Shown in pieces: positions 1 to 7,262 of a DNA stretch of 64,000 nucleotides. The translations under genes and the position numbers were made by a program. The notes under the pieces were generated by a model. It was given only the letters and a program-made list of their open reading frames with translations. It had not been told where the DNA came from and did not search any database. The stretch is from the NCBI RefSeq assembly GCF_018326305.1, contig NZ_AP023415.1, positions 930,001 through 994,000 on the forward strand, in the 5' to 3' direction. This DNA is from Vescimonas fastidiosa. Lineage in GTDB: Bacteria; Bacillota; Clostridia; Oscillospirales; Oscillospiraceae. Positions within the stretch are counted from its first letter, which is position 1. Each line of letters begins with the position of its first letter.

Positions 1-347
1 TTTTCCTCTGCGTCTAAGCTGCGGACAATACCAATAACGACGCCGGTTACGCGCAATTCATCCAAAGGGATTGTTTCATTTTCTTCTCCGTCTGTGGGAT
101 CGCATACAAGGACGGTTTGCCCCTCGATAAAAAGGCGCTGGTATAAGTCTTTCTTTTTTGAGGGGGAGTACATAAGGCAAATACGCCCGTTATAATCTTT
201 ACTTTCGGTGTCAATCAAGCAAATATCGCCATCCATGAGAACGGAAAGCTCCGGCCCTTTGCGCCCGCTTGTAGTGCTGGTTCCGTCTGCTTGGCCGATG
301 ATTTTAAACAGTCTCTTTACGGAATTTTGCATAAATAAGAAACTCAT
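1..347 (-). CDS. Partial S24/LexA-like protein, C-terminal part missing
   Basis: An open frame runs from an ATG at 347 to the left edge without a stop, so the gene is cut by the window. A GGAGG at 357-361 sits nine bases upstream and supports the start. The visible 115 residues contain GDICLIDTESKDYNGRICLM followed by LYQRLFIEGQTVLVCDPTDG and a late VVIGIVR, a beta-rich pattern that resembles the peptidase domain of S24 (LexA/phage repressor) proteins. No helix-turn-helix precedes it and I do not see the usual catalytic Ser/Lys pair with confidence. It lies downstream of two small genes on the same strand. Family assignment is an inference from pattern only. Confidence 0.5.
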   Translation of the reverse strand, partial: MSFLFMQNSVKRLFKIIGQADGTSTTSGRKGPELSVLMDGDICLIDTESKDYNGRICLMYSPSKKKDLYQRLFIEGQTVLVCDPTDGEENETIPLDELRVTGVVIGIVRSLDAEE

Positions 348-375
348 TCTGTTTTTCCTCCTTGCTTTTATTTGC

Positions 376-407
376 GGGAGGCGGTACACTATATGTACCG
401 TCCTCCC
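376..407 (-). other. Hairpin between two small minus-strand genes
   Basis: The arms GGGAGGCGGTACA (376-388) and TGTACCGTCCTCCC (394-407) pair with a single bulged base and a five-base loop. No U-run follows on either strand, so it is a weak terminator at best. It may instead shape the mRNA ahead of the ATG at 347. Confidence 0.4.
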
Positions 408-422
408 TGCGGTGGTTGGTGG

Positions 423-548
423 TTACGGCTCTCTGTGCCTTGCTTTGGTCGGCGGTGGCGCAGAGGGCTTTTCTAATGCTTCAATGAGAGCCATAATGCA
501 GCGGGTGAGCTGCACAGCTCCGGCTATGGCTATGATTGTCTCCATCAT
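423..548 (-). CDS. 41-residue small protein, translationally coupled
   Basis: This short frame starts at ATG 548, overlapping the TGA stop of the upstream gene as ATGA, which suggests translational coupling. The product begins MMETIIAIAGAVQLTRCIMA, a hydrophobic stretch that could be a single membrane helix, and ends in a Pro/Arg-rich tail. I do not recognise a family. Support is the coupling, the membrane-like start and the lack of another gene in this gap. It could be chance. Confidence 0.35.
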   Translation of the reverse strand: MMETIIAIAGAVQLTRCIMALIEALEKPSAPPPTKARHREP

Positions 549-820
549 GCGATACAAAACCTTCTCGCCGTGGTGGTCTTGCTGAACCGCTCCACCACAT
601 CAGGCAGAGCCTTTTTCAATGCGCTGGTGTCGATGCGGGAGGAAGTCACGGCCTTATAGGTCACTTTCCAATCCGTGCCGCTGATGGTGTCCACGCCCTC
701 CGCGTCCATGTGGGTCTTGATGCTGTCCGTGATGCTCTCGATCTCTCCGGCCAGCTCGTCCGCCATACGGCGCAGCTCCCGCAGCTCCTTGATCTTGCTG
801 TCCATTTCGTTGCTACTCAT
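545..820 (-). CDS. Small coiled-coil mobile-element protein (91 aa)
   Basis: The product is 91 residues: an N-terminal heptad-like helix (IKELRELRRMADELAGEIES) followed by a short beta region (GTDWKVTYKAVTSSRIDTSALK) and a basic C-terminus. Proteins of this shape, with a coiled coil and then an R-x-D-T-x-x-L-K-K segment, are common in Clostridia phages and integrative elements, but I know of no proven function. An AGGAGG seven bases before the ATG fixes the start. It is the first clear gene of the minus-strand unit driven by the promoter at 993-1020, so it should be repressed by whatever binds the operator there. Confidence 0.75.
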   Translation of the reverse strand: MSSNEMDSKIKELRELRRMADELAGEIESITDSIKTHMDAEGVDTISGTDWKVTYKAVTSSRIDTSALKKALPDVVERFSKTTTARRFCIA

Positions 821-992
821 TATCTTTACCTCCTAATTTTGCGGGGAACTCCGGCGGCGGGGGGCGTTGCGGATTAGCGTTCTTCTCAGTGCATCTCAAT
901 CTCCCGCATCCCGATCCGCTCTTGTAGGTGTTCTTTGCATCCACCTTTGCCGGTGTCTTGGCTGTTTTCGTTTGTTCCCTTGCTATGGTCTT

Positions 993-1020
993 ATTATAGC
1001 ATATAGATATCTATATGCAA
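993..1020 (-). promoter_or_regulatory. Promoter for the leftward unit, overlapped by an operator
   Basis: On the minus strand TTGCAT (1015-1020) and TATAAT (993-998) are 16 bases apart. The spacer is filled by the perfect 20-bp palindrome at 999-1018, so a bound protein would block polymerase directly. Confidence 0.65.
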
Positions 1021-1083
1021 GTGGTAAAGTGCATAAAGATATCTATATTTATTTGGCGATTTTGCATATAGATATCTAATTCA
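999..1083. promoter_or_regulatory. Three-operator array between divergent genes
   Basis: Three sites begin at 999, 1031 and 1064. The first, GCATATAGATATCTATATGC (999-1018), is a perfect palindrome. The second (1031-1050) keeps GCATAAAGATATCTATA. The third starts GCATATAGATATCTA and loses its right edge. Start-to-start spacings are 32 and 33 bp, about three helical turns, so dimers would sit on one DNA face. The first covers the leftward promoter; the third lies just upstream of the TATAAT at 1092-1097 that probably serves the rightward gene. The likely binder is the ribbon-helix-helix protein encoded next door. Confidence 0.7.
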
Positions 1084-1119
1084 TTTTAATATATAATCTG
1101 TTGCAAGGAGGTGAAAGCA

Positions 1120-1500
1120 TTGGGCGGAAAAAATAGTTACGAAAGCATCAAGCGATATGAAGACAAGGCATACGACAAAGTTCTTGTGCGGATGCCAAAA
1201 GGCCGGAAAGATGAAATACAGACATTCGCAGCGCAGACCGGCGAAAGCGTAAACGGCTTTATCAATCGCGCCATTGGTGAAGCTATGGGAGAAAGCCCAC
1301 GGCAGCCCGCAGGAGCGCCGCAAGGCGAGGGGGCTATCCTTACCCCTGCCGCACTTAAAACGGCTCAGGAGGCCGCACAGAGAGCCGGGGAAACGGTTCC
1401 CGCGTTTGTTAGCCGTTCGGTTGAAACGCAGGCGCAACGCGACAAGGTTATGCAAGCAATGAGGACGAAAGAAAAAGCCCCGGAGGAATCCGAGACTTGA
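1120..1500 (+). CDS. Ribbon-helix-helix (Arc/CopG-like) repressor or antitoxin
   Basis: The frame is open upstream, but the AAGGAGG at 1105-1111 fits a TTG start at 1120 (eight-base spacing), giving a protein that begins GGKNSYESIKRYEDKAYDKV. Residues about 15-55 (DKVLVRMPKGRKDEIQTFAA, then GESVNGFINRAIGEAM) match the beta-strand plus two-helix pattern of ribbon-helix-helix DNA-binding proteins. The rest is an Ala/Glu-rich tail that could be an interaction arm. The gene is divergent from the 820 gene and preceded by three palindromes, so autoregulation is likely. No toxin gene follows; the next stretch is non-coding. A stand-alone element repressor is as likely as an antitoxin. Confidence 0.75.
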   Translation: MGGKNSYESIKRYEDKAYDKVLVRMPKGRKDEIQTFAAQTGESVNGFINRAIGEAMGESPRQPAGAPQGEGAILTPAALKTAQEAAQRAGETVPAFVSRSVETQAQRDKVMQAMRTKEKAPEESET

Positions 1501-1524
1501 CAAGGCGGGGAAAACCGCTATAAT
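1497..1524 (+). promoter_or_regulatory. Consensus promoter with no gene behind it
   Basis: TTGACA (1497-1502), a 16-base spacer and TATAAT (1519-1524) match the housekeeping consensus at all twelve positions. The -35 overlaps the stop codon of the RHH gene. No convincing protein gene follows on this strand, which points to a non-coding transcript. Confidence 0.7.
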
Positions 1525-1595
1525 GGAAATAGAAAAAGGGTGCTGCGACAAGCGGTTAGCCCGGAGGATCTACAAGTTTACCAAAATGGAAACCG

Positions 1596-1673
1596 TCACC
1601 CTGCCCGGTGGCGGTTTCTGCTTTTCACAATGATCGTCACGGTGAACCGTCCGATATGTAGTGTGATACGCAT
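1596..1673 (-). CDS. Possible 25-residue peptide inside the RNA region
   Basis: A minus-strand frame starts at ATG 1673 with an AAAGGGGG-like site roughly ten bases upstream and ends with TGA at 1596. The product begins MRITLHIGRFTVTIIVKSRN, an amphipathic, basic sequence. Its overlap with the structured region means either the strand carries a small peptide gene or the frame is fortuitous. Confidence 0.25.
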   Translation of the reverse strand: MRITLHIGRFTVTIIVKSRNRHRAG

Positions 1674-1797
1674 AGACAGCACCCCCTTTCGGGTGGTGTG
1701 ACTAACCGCCTGCCGTTCGTGCAGCACCCAGCCCATAAAGGGCTATCGACAGAATAGCACGGAAAGCAGCGAAAAGCAAGAAATATTATCTGCAAGC

Positions 1798-1831
1798 AAA
1801 AGGCTCACAGGATCGCCCTGTGAGCCTTTTT
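1798..1831. terminator. Strong bidirectional terminator
   Basis: GGCTCACAGG (1802-1811) pairs perfectly with CCTGTGAGCC (1817-1826) around a five-base loop. An A-run lies on the left and a T-run on the right, so it can stop transcripts from both sides: the candidate RNA and the long leftward phage-like operon. Confidence 0.85.
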
Positions 1832-1838
1832 CGGTGGG

Positions 1839-1961
1839 TCACTCTGCGTCGTCCGCAGTATTGCTTTCCTCTGTGTCCTCTACGGCGGATGCCGTTACAT
1901 CGATCACCTTACCCACAACATCATCCACACGCTGCTTCATAATATCGAACAAGCTGGCCAT
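1839..1961 (-). CDS. 40-residue acidic small protein after the tape measure gene
   Basis: ATG at 1961 is preceded by a GGGGAGGAGG stretch, a strong ribosome site, and TGA is at 1839. The 40-residue product starts MASLFDIMKQRVDDVVGKVI and ends in an acidic tail. It lies between the tape measure gene and the terminator, so it is the last gene of the leftward operon. No family recognised; the strong site and position make it credible. Confidence 0.6.
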   Translation of the reverse strand: MASLFDIMKQRVDDVVGKVIDVTASAVEDTEESNTADDAE

Positions 1962-1978
1962 ATTCTCACCTCCTCCCC

Positions 1979-4051
1979 TTATACCTTCAGCGGGCTTGCG
2001 CCCGTTGCGCGAATTACAGAGTTATTCTCCCTCACGATAGTGTCGAACAGCTTCTTTCCGTCCACGCTGTCAAGCACGATTGTTACATGAGTGTCACCGC
2101 CGGAAGTTTTTCCGACTTCCTCCCGGACGATTTGCCGGATCAAATCTGCGGGAGCTTCGATGTTCGTGCCATGCTTCTGATCGCCCAGCACCGCCAAAAA
2201 CTCGCGGTTTGCGGGGAGGACTGCACCTCGCGCAAGGCGGGGAATCTGGAACTCCTTCAGCGGCTTAATGTTGGGATTGATCCCTTTCCCGCCTATGAAC
2301 GGCACCCAATCGGGAACCGATATGTCGATTTTGTTGATTTGGGCAATGATCCAGTTTATGGCGCGGATGATGACATTCAGCACACTGGCGAAAACCCCGG
2401 CGATGGCTGTCGCAATGCCGGTAAACACTCGCTTGATGCCGTTCCATGCCCGTTCCCAATCGCCTGTAAAAACGCCCGCGATAAAATCGATGATCCCGCC
2501 CAAAATCTCTTTAAGGGTCGCAAAGGCTGCTCCGGCTAAATCCCTCACAAAGCTGAAGAGCCAGCTAAATTCTGTTTTGATAAACTCAATGATCCCGTGG
2601 AACTTGCCGCCGGTTTTTTTGTCCAGCCATGTCATAAACTTGTCTATGATCCCCTTCGCCCCGTCAATCAGCGAAAAGAGCATATCCTGCGCATTTGCCA
2701 GGAACGAGGACAGGGACTTGCTTAGCTGCTCGAAATCTCCCATGAGCAGCGCGGAAATGAATGTTGCTTCGTCCATGACCATGTTCTTGATCGCCGTTAG
2801 AGCATCCCCGATAGGTGTTCCGGCAAGATTGAATTTCTCAATCACCCAATCGATGATGCCGCCTACCGCTTCGCCCACGAAAAGCACCATCTCGGAGATA
2901 AGCTCCCGGATGTGGCCGTCGATCTTCACCACCTGATCCAGGACGCCGCCCAAATCGCCCGACAGGAGCTTTTCAAACAGTCCCTTCACATCTGTAAATA
3001 TATCCCCCACAATGGTGCCGATGGTTTGCAGCTTGCCCGACAGCACATCCAGCAGCGGCGAAGCACTTTCCATGCCGTCAAAGCTCGGAGTAATCGAACC
3101 TCCGCCGCCCGCGCTGTCCGCGCTGTCCGCGCCGCTCATAACCGTTAGCTCGTCAAACGGGGCAAGATATTTGTTTGCGTTCTTTGCGGACTTCCCGACG
3201 GAATCGATGGCCTCCGACTGCTCATACAGCCCCGCCGCGTTTTTGCTCATCTGGGAAAAGGACTTGCCAAAAAGCGCAGAAATGAGCCTTGCCGCCACAT
3301 TGATGATCTTCGCAATAATATTTGCAAGTGCCGTAAATACCGGGAGGATGACCTCGATAACGGGCTGGGCGAGGGTGAGCAGCGCACCGCGCAGCCGCCC
3401 AAAGGCCGCCGACGCTTCGTCGTTCTGCTTCACAGCCGCACTCATAAGATCCTTCAGCTTTCGGAAAGCTGCCGCAATCACCGAGAACACAAGGGCACGC
3501 TTTGCGATGTTCTTTATGCTTGCGCCCAGCTTTTGGGCATAAACGGACGCTTTCTCCAAAACGCTTGTCCCGCGTAGCTTTGAAACAGCGGCGCCCGCCT
3601 CCTTTTTCACCTGCGCAAGGTTTTCGGCGGCTTTCTTCGTGGATTGCTCAATATCCCTATATTTTTTATCCAGGGTTTCCGCCTCTTTGCTCTGCTTTTT
3701 CTGCAGCTCCTCCATTTCCGCGATCTGTGCCTTGCACTGTGACAGCACCTCACTGCGCCGGATGAACTCCTCCGGGCCAAGATTTTCCGTGGATGTATAT
3801 GGGTTCAGCGAGCTTTCGAGGCTCTTTGTCTCGTCCCGAAGCCGCTGCATCGTGCGCTCCGTTTCTGCCAGCTCCTGCCGCTTGCTGTCCAGCGCGGCTT
3901 TTGCCGCGTCCCGCCGGGATGTTTTGTCGGAATAGGCATCCTCCGCTTTTTTAAGCTTCTTTTGTAGTCTTTCCAGCTCTTTGCCGGCATCTTTTGTGTC
4001 ACACTTTACGGAAATTACAACCGCTCCGTCCGTGTTAGTTTGTAGCTGCAT
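1979..4051 (-). CDS. Phage tail tape measure protein (short form)
   Basis: The 690-residue product has the architecture of a tape measure protein. A long coiled coil covers about residues 25-150 (Glu/Lys-rich, e.g. KELERLQKKLKKAEDAYSDK). Hydrophobic Ala-rich segments follow (RALVFSVIAAAFRKLKDLM; TLAQPVIEVILPVFTALANI). Further amphipathic helices repeat FEQ/WLFSFVRDLAGAAF-type sequence in the C-terminal half. Tape measure proteins set tail length and occupy the tail tube; 690 residues is short for siphophages. It follows a DUF6673-like gene by 11 bases, the usual chaperone-tape measure order. Unusually, no major tail, portal, capsid or distal tail gene flanks it here. Confidence 0.85.
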   Translation of the reverse strand: MQLQTNTDGAVVISVKCDTKDAGKELERLQKKLKKAEDAYSDKTSRRDAAKAALDSKRQELAETERTMQRLRDETKSLESSLNPYTSTENLGPEEFIRRSEVLSQCKAQIAEMEELQKKQSKEAETLDKKYRDIEQSTKKAAENLAQVKKEAGAAVSKLRGTSVLEKASVYAQKLGASIKNIAKRALVFSVIAAAFRKLKDLMSAAVKQNDEASAAFGRLRGALLTLAQPVIEVILPVFTALANIIAKIINVAARLISALFGKSFSQMSKNAAGLYEQSEAIDSVGKSAKNANKYLAPFDELTVMSGADSADSAGGGGSITPSFDGMESASPLLDVLSGKLQTIGTIVGDIFTDVKGLFEKLLSGDLGGVLDQVVKIDGHIRELISEMVLFVGEAVGGIIDWVIEKFNLAGTPIGDALTAIKNMVMDEATFISALLMGDFEQLSKSLSSFLANAQDMLFSLIDGAKGIIDKFMTWLDKKTGGKFHGIIEFIKTEFSWLFSFVRDLAGAAFATLKEILGGIIDFIAGVFTGDWERAWNGIKRVFTGIATAIAGVFASVLNVIIRAINWIIAQINKIDISVPDWVPFIGGKGINPNIKPLKEFQIPRLARGAVLPANREFLAVLGDQKHGTNIEAPADLIRQIVREEVGKTSGGDTHVTIVLDSVDGKKLFDTIVRENNSVIRATGASPLKV

Positions 4052-4062
4052 AGCTTACCACC

Positions 4063-4500
4063 TCATAGCGTTCTCCTGTATTTTTTCAGATACTTCTCCA
4101 GCCGGGGATTGGAAAGCTTACGCTCCCGCTGGTAAGCTTTGTCACAGTCCTCCATCAAAGAAAGCAGGAAGTTTGCCCACACGGGAAATCCATCCACCAG
4201 GGCATAAGTGCTGACACTCCCAAAAACCTGCTCGGAAACGCCCTCACCCAGCAGATCATCGATGGTCTGTCGGGTTTTCCCGTCCATCTTGCGCATACCG
4301 CTGACAATCTGCTTCAGGTCATCGCTTTTCATATCCTCTTCCACGGTGTCGCCGCGGTTTTTCCACATTCCGTTCAGCGTTTCAAACGCGTCGGACAGGC
4401 GGCCGATAAACTCCGTGTCCGTGGGATTGATGCGGAACACATCCTCCACGCCGTTGACGGTGTATTTCTGTACGCCGGTATCAAATGTAAGCTCTCGCAT
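4063..4500 (-). CDS. DUF6673-like phage tail protein, probable tail assembly chaperone
   Basis: The 145-residue product starts MRELTFDTGVQKYTVNGVED and contains FRINPTDTEFIGRLSDAF and ALVDGFPVWANFLLSLMED. These segments match what I recall of the DUF6673 family, found just before tape measure genes in Clostridia prophages. By position this is the tail assembly chaperone slot, although I see no slippery frameshift site. An AAAAAGGAGA site precedes the ATG. The gene is followed 11 bases later by the tape measure gene. The chaperone role rests on synteny, not on a recognised catalytic feature. Confidence 0.7.
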   Translation of the reverse strand: MRELTFDTGVQKYTVNGVEDVFRINPTDTEFIGRLSDAFETLNGMWKNRGDTVEEDMKSDDLKQIVSGMRKMDGKTRQTIDDLLGEGVSEQVFGSVSTYALVDGFPVWANFLLSLMEDCDKAYQRERKLSNPRLEKYLKKYRRTL

Positions 4501-4557
4501 AGAAAAATTCTCCTTTTTGTATTTTCTGCCGGAGCTGTCAAAACAGCCCCGTGCTTT

Positions 4558-4731
4558 TTATTTTGTGATTTGGACAAGCTCAACGGGAATCCGGTATTCC
4601 CGGCTTCCATCCCGGTATTGCGCAATCGGCTTGCCGCCGTTGCCCTCGATCTGTGCAATCAGCCGTGGATCGCAGGTGGAAACATCGGCGCATTTTTCAT
4701 CATTCATCCAATGGATCGTTGTTTCTCTCAT
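4558..4731 (-). CDS. 57-residue phage-like protein
   Basis: The frame starts at ATG 4731 behind an AAAGGA site and stops at TAA 4558. The product begins MRETTIHWMNDEKCADVSTC and contains EGNGGKPIAQYRDGSREYRI, a small beta-rich protein of a type often seen in Clostridia prophages. No function is known to me. It is in line with the leftward operon, 29 bases after the 158-residue gene and 57 bases before the DUF6673-like gene. Confidence 0.65.
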   Translation of the reverse strand: MRETTIHWMNDEKCADVSTCDPRLIAQIEGNGGKPIAQYRDGSREYRIPVELVQITK

Positions 4732-4760
4732 TTATTGATTTCCTTTGAAATATGTTCTTG

Positions 4761-5237
4761 TTACATCTGCCCGCGCAACATGGCGTTGAAAAGGGTATTG
4801 CTGGCCTTGCTGTCCTTTTTCTTCTCGCTCAGATCACGGGCGTACTGCTCAATCGTTGCACCCAGCGCAGAAGCGGAAATGCGTCCGGCTGCGAGGTCGC
4901 GGCGGGCGAGGTCTGCGGCCTCCGTGTCGATGTTCTTCTGATCTACGCTGTCGAGGCTCACACTGGCACGGATCGCCTTGTATGCCTCGCCTTGCGCTTT
5001 GCGCTCCTCCTGCTCCGTGCGCTGCCGCAGTTCAGCTTTCAGGCGGCTGCGGATAGATCGGTATTCGGGATTGCTTCTTTCCAGCTCGGCCTTTGTAGCC
5101 GCGTCCAGATATGCCTCCTCGCTGTCATAGTCGCTACGGCTCACAAGGTCAAGGGCGCTGCTCAAGTCAAGCCCCAAAGCGGCCTTTGCCTTTTCTCTCA
5201 CACTCTCGGCGGTTTCGATATTTGCGTTAATGTTCAT
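4761..5237 (-). CDS. 158-residue alpha-helical phage-like protein
   Basis: The product is strongly helical and charged: NIETAESVREKAKAALGLDL, then a central SRLKAELRQRTEQEERKAQG coiled-coil-like segment and a Lys-rich tail (LSEKKKDSKASNTLFNAMLR). It resembles small scaffolding-like or head-tail accessory proteins in composition, but no family is recognised, so structural versus regulatory roles cannot be separated. The start ATG at 5237 follows an AAAGGGA site. The gene belongs to the leftward operon between the 100-residue protein and the 57-residue protein. Confidence 0.65.
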   Translation of the reverse strand: MNINANIETAESVREKAKAALGLDLSSALDLVSRSDYDSEEAYLDAATKAELERSNPEYRSIRSRLKAELRQRTEQEERKAQGEAYKAIRASVSLDSVDQKNIDTEAADLARRDLAAGRISASALGATIEQYARDLSEKKKDSKASNTLFNAMLRGQM

Positions 5238-5258
5238 GGTAAAATAATTCCCTTTCTG

Positions 5259-5561
5259 TTAATTTTTTCTTCCCGCTGGGATCGTCAAATCAAGCAGCAG
5301 GAGGTCGGACGACACCAGCGAATATTTCTTGCGCCAGTATTCCTCCATCTCCCCCACAAAGACCTTTGCCGACTCTTTATCGGGGAAGGTGTATGTTTTT
5401 GTGTGGCTTCCATCTCGTGCGCTGCCCGGTACACCGTTCCACTCGTGGACTTCCAGTTTGTATTCGTTTTCCCGGCCAGTTAGGAGCAGAATGTGCGGTT
5501 TCCACGAAATCCGCCGGGCATCCTGCATCAACCGGTCAACCCTGCGCTTTAAATTGCTCAT
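5259..5561 (-). CDS. 100-residue phage-like hypothetical protein
   Basis: The frame extends upstream to 5600, but a GGAGG seven bases before ATG 5561 makes MSNLKRRVDRLMQDARRISW the likely N-terminus. The product has a basic N-terminal helix and a beta-rich middle (HILLLTGRENEYKLEVHEWN). It ends in EMEEYWRKKYSLVSSDLLLL. It overlaps the end of the upstream terminase-like gene by 26 bases, typical of a compact phage operon. No family recognised; small size and position next to a terminase-like gene fit a DNA-packaging or accessory role, which is only a guess. Confidence 0.65.
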   Translation of the reverse strand: MSNLKRRVDRLMQDARRISWKPHILLLTGRENEYKLEVHEWNGVPGSARDGSHTKTYTFPDKESAKVFVGEMEEYWRKKYSLVSSDLLLLDLTIPAGRKN

Positions 5562-5916
5562 TTTCGCACCTCCATCGTTCAAGTGATTGAAGCTGGTCAA
5601 GAATGTCGGTTTGCTCGCACAACTTCATTGCGTATTCCAAAATTGACCGGGCGGCGGTAATGCGAGCGCTTGCCTGTTCCTCCCTATCCTCCATGATCTC
5701 CCGCAGGGTGGAGAGGGCCGGGCTTAATGTCTGCTGCGCCTGCCGTGTGGCATCGGCAACCATGCCCCCGAACGCCTGATTGTACCGCTCCGTAAACTCG
5801 GCATCTTTCATATACTCCCGCAAGGTGCTTTCCCCAATTCCGGCGGCCTTTGCCGCCTCTGCCCTTGTACGGCACACAAGGAGGGCTTGCAGGGCTTTTT
5901 CTTTGCGCGGTGTCAA
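5536..5916 (-). CDS. Small terminase subunit-like protein (TerS)
   Basis: The 126-residue product starts at a TTG (5916) behind GGGGTGA. Its N-terminus, KALQALLVCRTRAEAAKAAG then IGESTLREYMKDAEFTERYN, is the helix-turn-helix seen in small terminase and related phage DNA-binding proteins. The remainder is helical (ATRQAQQTLSPALSTLREIM) and could oligomerise. Small terminases recognise packaging sites. In phage satellites a satellite-specific TerS redirects helper packaging, and a TerS without a large subunit is a satellite hallmark. Here no large terminase gene is nearby. Family call is by pattern, so a different phage HTH protein remains possible. Confidence 0.65.
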   Translation of the reverse strand: MTPRKEKALQALLVCRTRAEAAKAAGIGESTLREYMKDAEFTERYNQAFGGMVADATRQAQQTLSPALSTLREIMEDREEQASARITAARSILEYAMKLCEQTDILDQLQSLERWRCENEQFKAQG

Positions 5917-5960
5917 TATATCACCCCTTTCTTTCGGCGGTTTCTGTGACTTTTTGGCGG

Positions 5961-7262
5961 TTATAGAACCCTGCCCATGACTCGATCATAGGCGGCGGAA
6001 CGTGCGGGGCAAGGCTCCACATACTCGCCATTGCACATAGGCCAAAATCGCATGTGTGCCCCTTCAAATCGCAACTGCACCGCGCCGGTCTTGCCCCGTC
6101 GGTTCTTGGCGACGCTGCAGCCGATGATGCTCCTCCCGGCGTCGACTTTCCAAAGGAATAGGATCTTATTGGCAGTTTGCTCTAATTCGCCGGAGTCCCG
6201 CAAGTCCCGAAGGGTGGGCTGCTCGGTCTCATCCCTGCCTCGGTTCAGTTGCGCCAATGCGATCACCGGCACCCGCAGCTCGGCGGCCAAGTTCTTCAAG
6301 TCTCGTGAAATTTGACCCAACTCAAGGTTGCGGTTGTCATTCCGGCGGTCGGGTCTCAACAGGCCCACATAGTCGACTATGATACAAGACAAATCTTCCT
6401 GGGCCATAGCTTGGGCCCGAATGCGAGAAACCGTCATATTCGGCGCGTCACAAATGCGGATAGGGAGGGCGGACAGCTCGGAGGCGGCGTCAGCCAGCTC
6501 CTGCCAAAGGGCCTCACTTTGCGTCTGCCCGTTTACCAGGTCGGACAGCGTGACATGGTCCGTGTGCCGCACTTGCAGCCGCTCGGCTACCTCGTCGGCG
6601 GACATCTCCAGGGAATACAGCAGCACCGTGCCATGCTTCGCGGCGGCCTCCGCCAGTGATAGGGAAAATGCGCTCTTGCCCACGGCTGGGCGTGCGCCCA
6701 CCAGTAACAGCTCCCCGGCACCCAAGCCCATAAGCAGCGCATCCAAATCATTGAAGCCCGTATGTAGCCGTGTTTGCGGTGCTGTCAGACCGTTCAAGTA
6801 ACCTGTCAGAATGCTGGATAAGTCCGCCGGATGGGCATCTATCTTGCGCTCTAGGGCGGCCTTGCAGACGGCGGTGAGGGCTTCGGCGGTGTCCTCTCGG
6901 TTGGGGTCAGCAAGAATGTTTTCCACTGCCCGCCGCAGCTCTCGATCAACGGCGGCCTTGTGCAGCAGCTTTGCGTGGACCTCGGCATTGGCCGTGGTGG
7001 GGGCGCTATCCATGCAGAGAGCGACAAAGCTCCCGGCGGCTTCGTACTCCATCTGATCGGTCAAGGCTGTGATGGCCAGCGCCTCGTCAAAGCCCTGCCC
7101 CTTGTCCTGCGCCTGGACTGCGGCGGCGTACAAGGCAGCGCAAGGATCAATGCTGAAGTCCTCGGCGGAGAGCAAGGGACGCACCACACGCAGTACCCGC
7201 CGGGTGTCCTTCAGCACAGCACCGCAGAGTGCGTATTCGAGTTCTGTTACATCACGATGCAT
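5961..7262 (-). CDS. Replicative DNA helicase, DnaB family
   Basis: The 433-residue product has the DnaB plan. An N-terminal helical domain covers residues 1-105 (EYALCGAVLKDTRRVLRVVR), followed by a linker and a RecA-like domain with Walker A GARPAVGKS at 189-197. Walker B is in SCIIVDYVGLL, and later come a conserved PVIALAQLNRG segment and a DLRDSGELEQTANKILFLW segment. It would unwind DNA at an element origin after loading by the upstream initiator. Its start overlaps the initiator gene by 11 bases. It is clearly distinct from a chromosomal dnaB context and belongs to the integrated element. Confidence 0.92.
   Translation of the reverse strand: MHRDVTELEYALCGAVLKDTRRVLRVVRPLLSAEDFSIDPCAALYAAAVQAQDKGQGFDEALAITALTDQMEYEAAGSFVALCMDSAPTTANAEVHAKLLHKAAVDRELRRAVENILADPNREDTAEALTAVCKAALERKIDAHPADLSSILTGYLNGLTAPQTRLHTGFNDLDALLMGLGAGELLLVGARPAVGKSAFSLSLAEAAAKHGTVLLYSLEMSADEVAERLQVRHTDHVTLSDLVNGQTQSEALWQELADAASELSALPIRICDAPNMTVSRIRAQAMAQEDLSCIIVDYVGLLRPDRRNDNRNLELGQISRDLKNLAAELRVPVIALAQLNRGRDETEQPTLRDLRDSGELEQTANKILFLWKVDAGRSIIGCSVAKNRRGKTGAVQLRFEGAHMRFWPMCNGEYVEPCPARSAAYDRVMGRVL

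Larger units (their letters stand above)
1530..1831 (+). ncRNA. Candidate structured non-coding RNA
   Basis: Downstream of the consensus promoter the sequence folds on itself over a long range. GGGTGCTGC at 1538-1546 pairs with GCAGCACCC at 1721-1729, and GCGGTTAG at 1552-1559 pairs with CTAACCGC at 1702-1709. Inside are a hairpin at 1590-1617 (AAACCGTCACC with GGTGGCGGTTT, one mismatch) and another at about 1679-1698. A strong terminator follows at 1798-1831. Promoter, closed multi-branch fold and terminator together suggest a ~300-nt RNA. I do not recognise the class. The fold is symmetric, so the other strand cannot be excluded, and a 25-codon minus-strand frame lies within it. Confidence 0.5.

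Noticed and set aside
813..985. An open minus-strand frame upstream of the 91-residue gene (KTPAKVDAKNTYKSG...)
   Set aside because: It stays open for over 50 codons after the promoter but has no ATG and no ribosome site at its only GTG.
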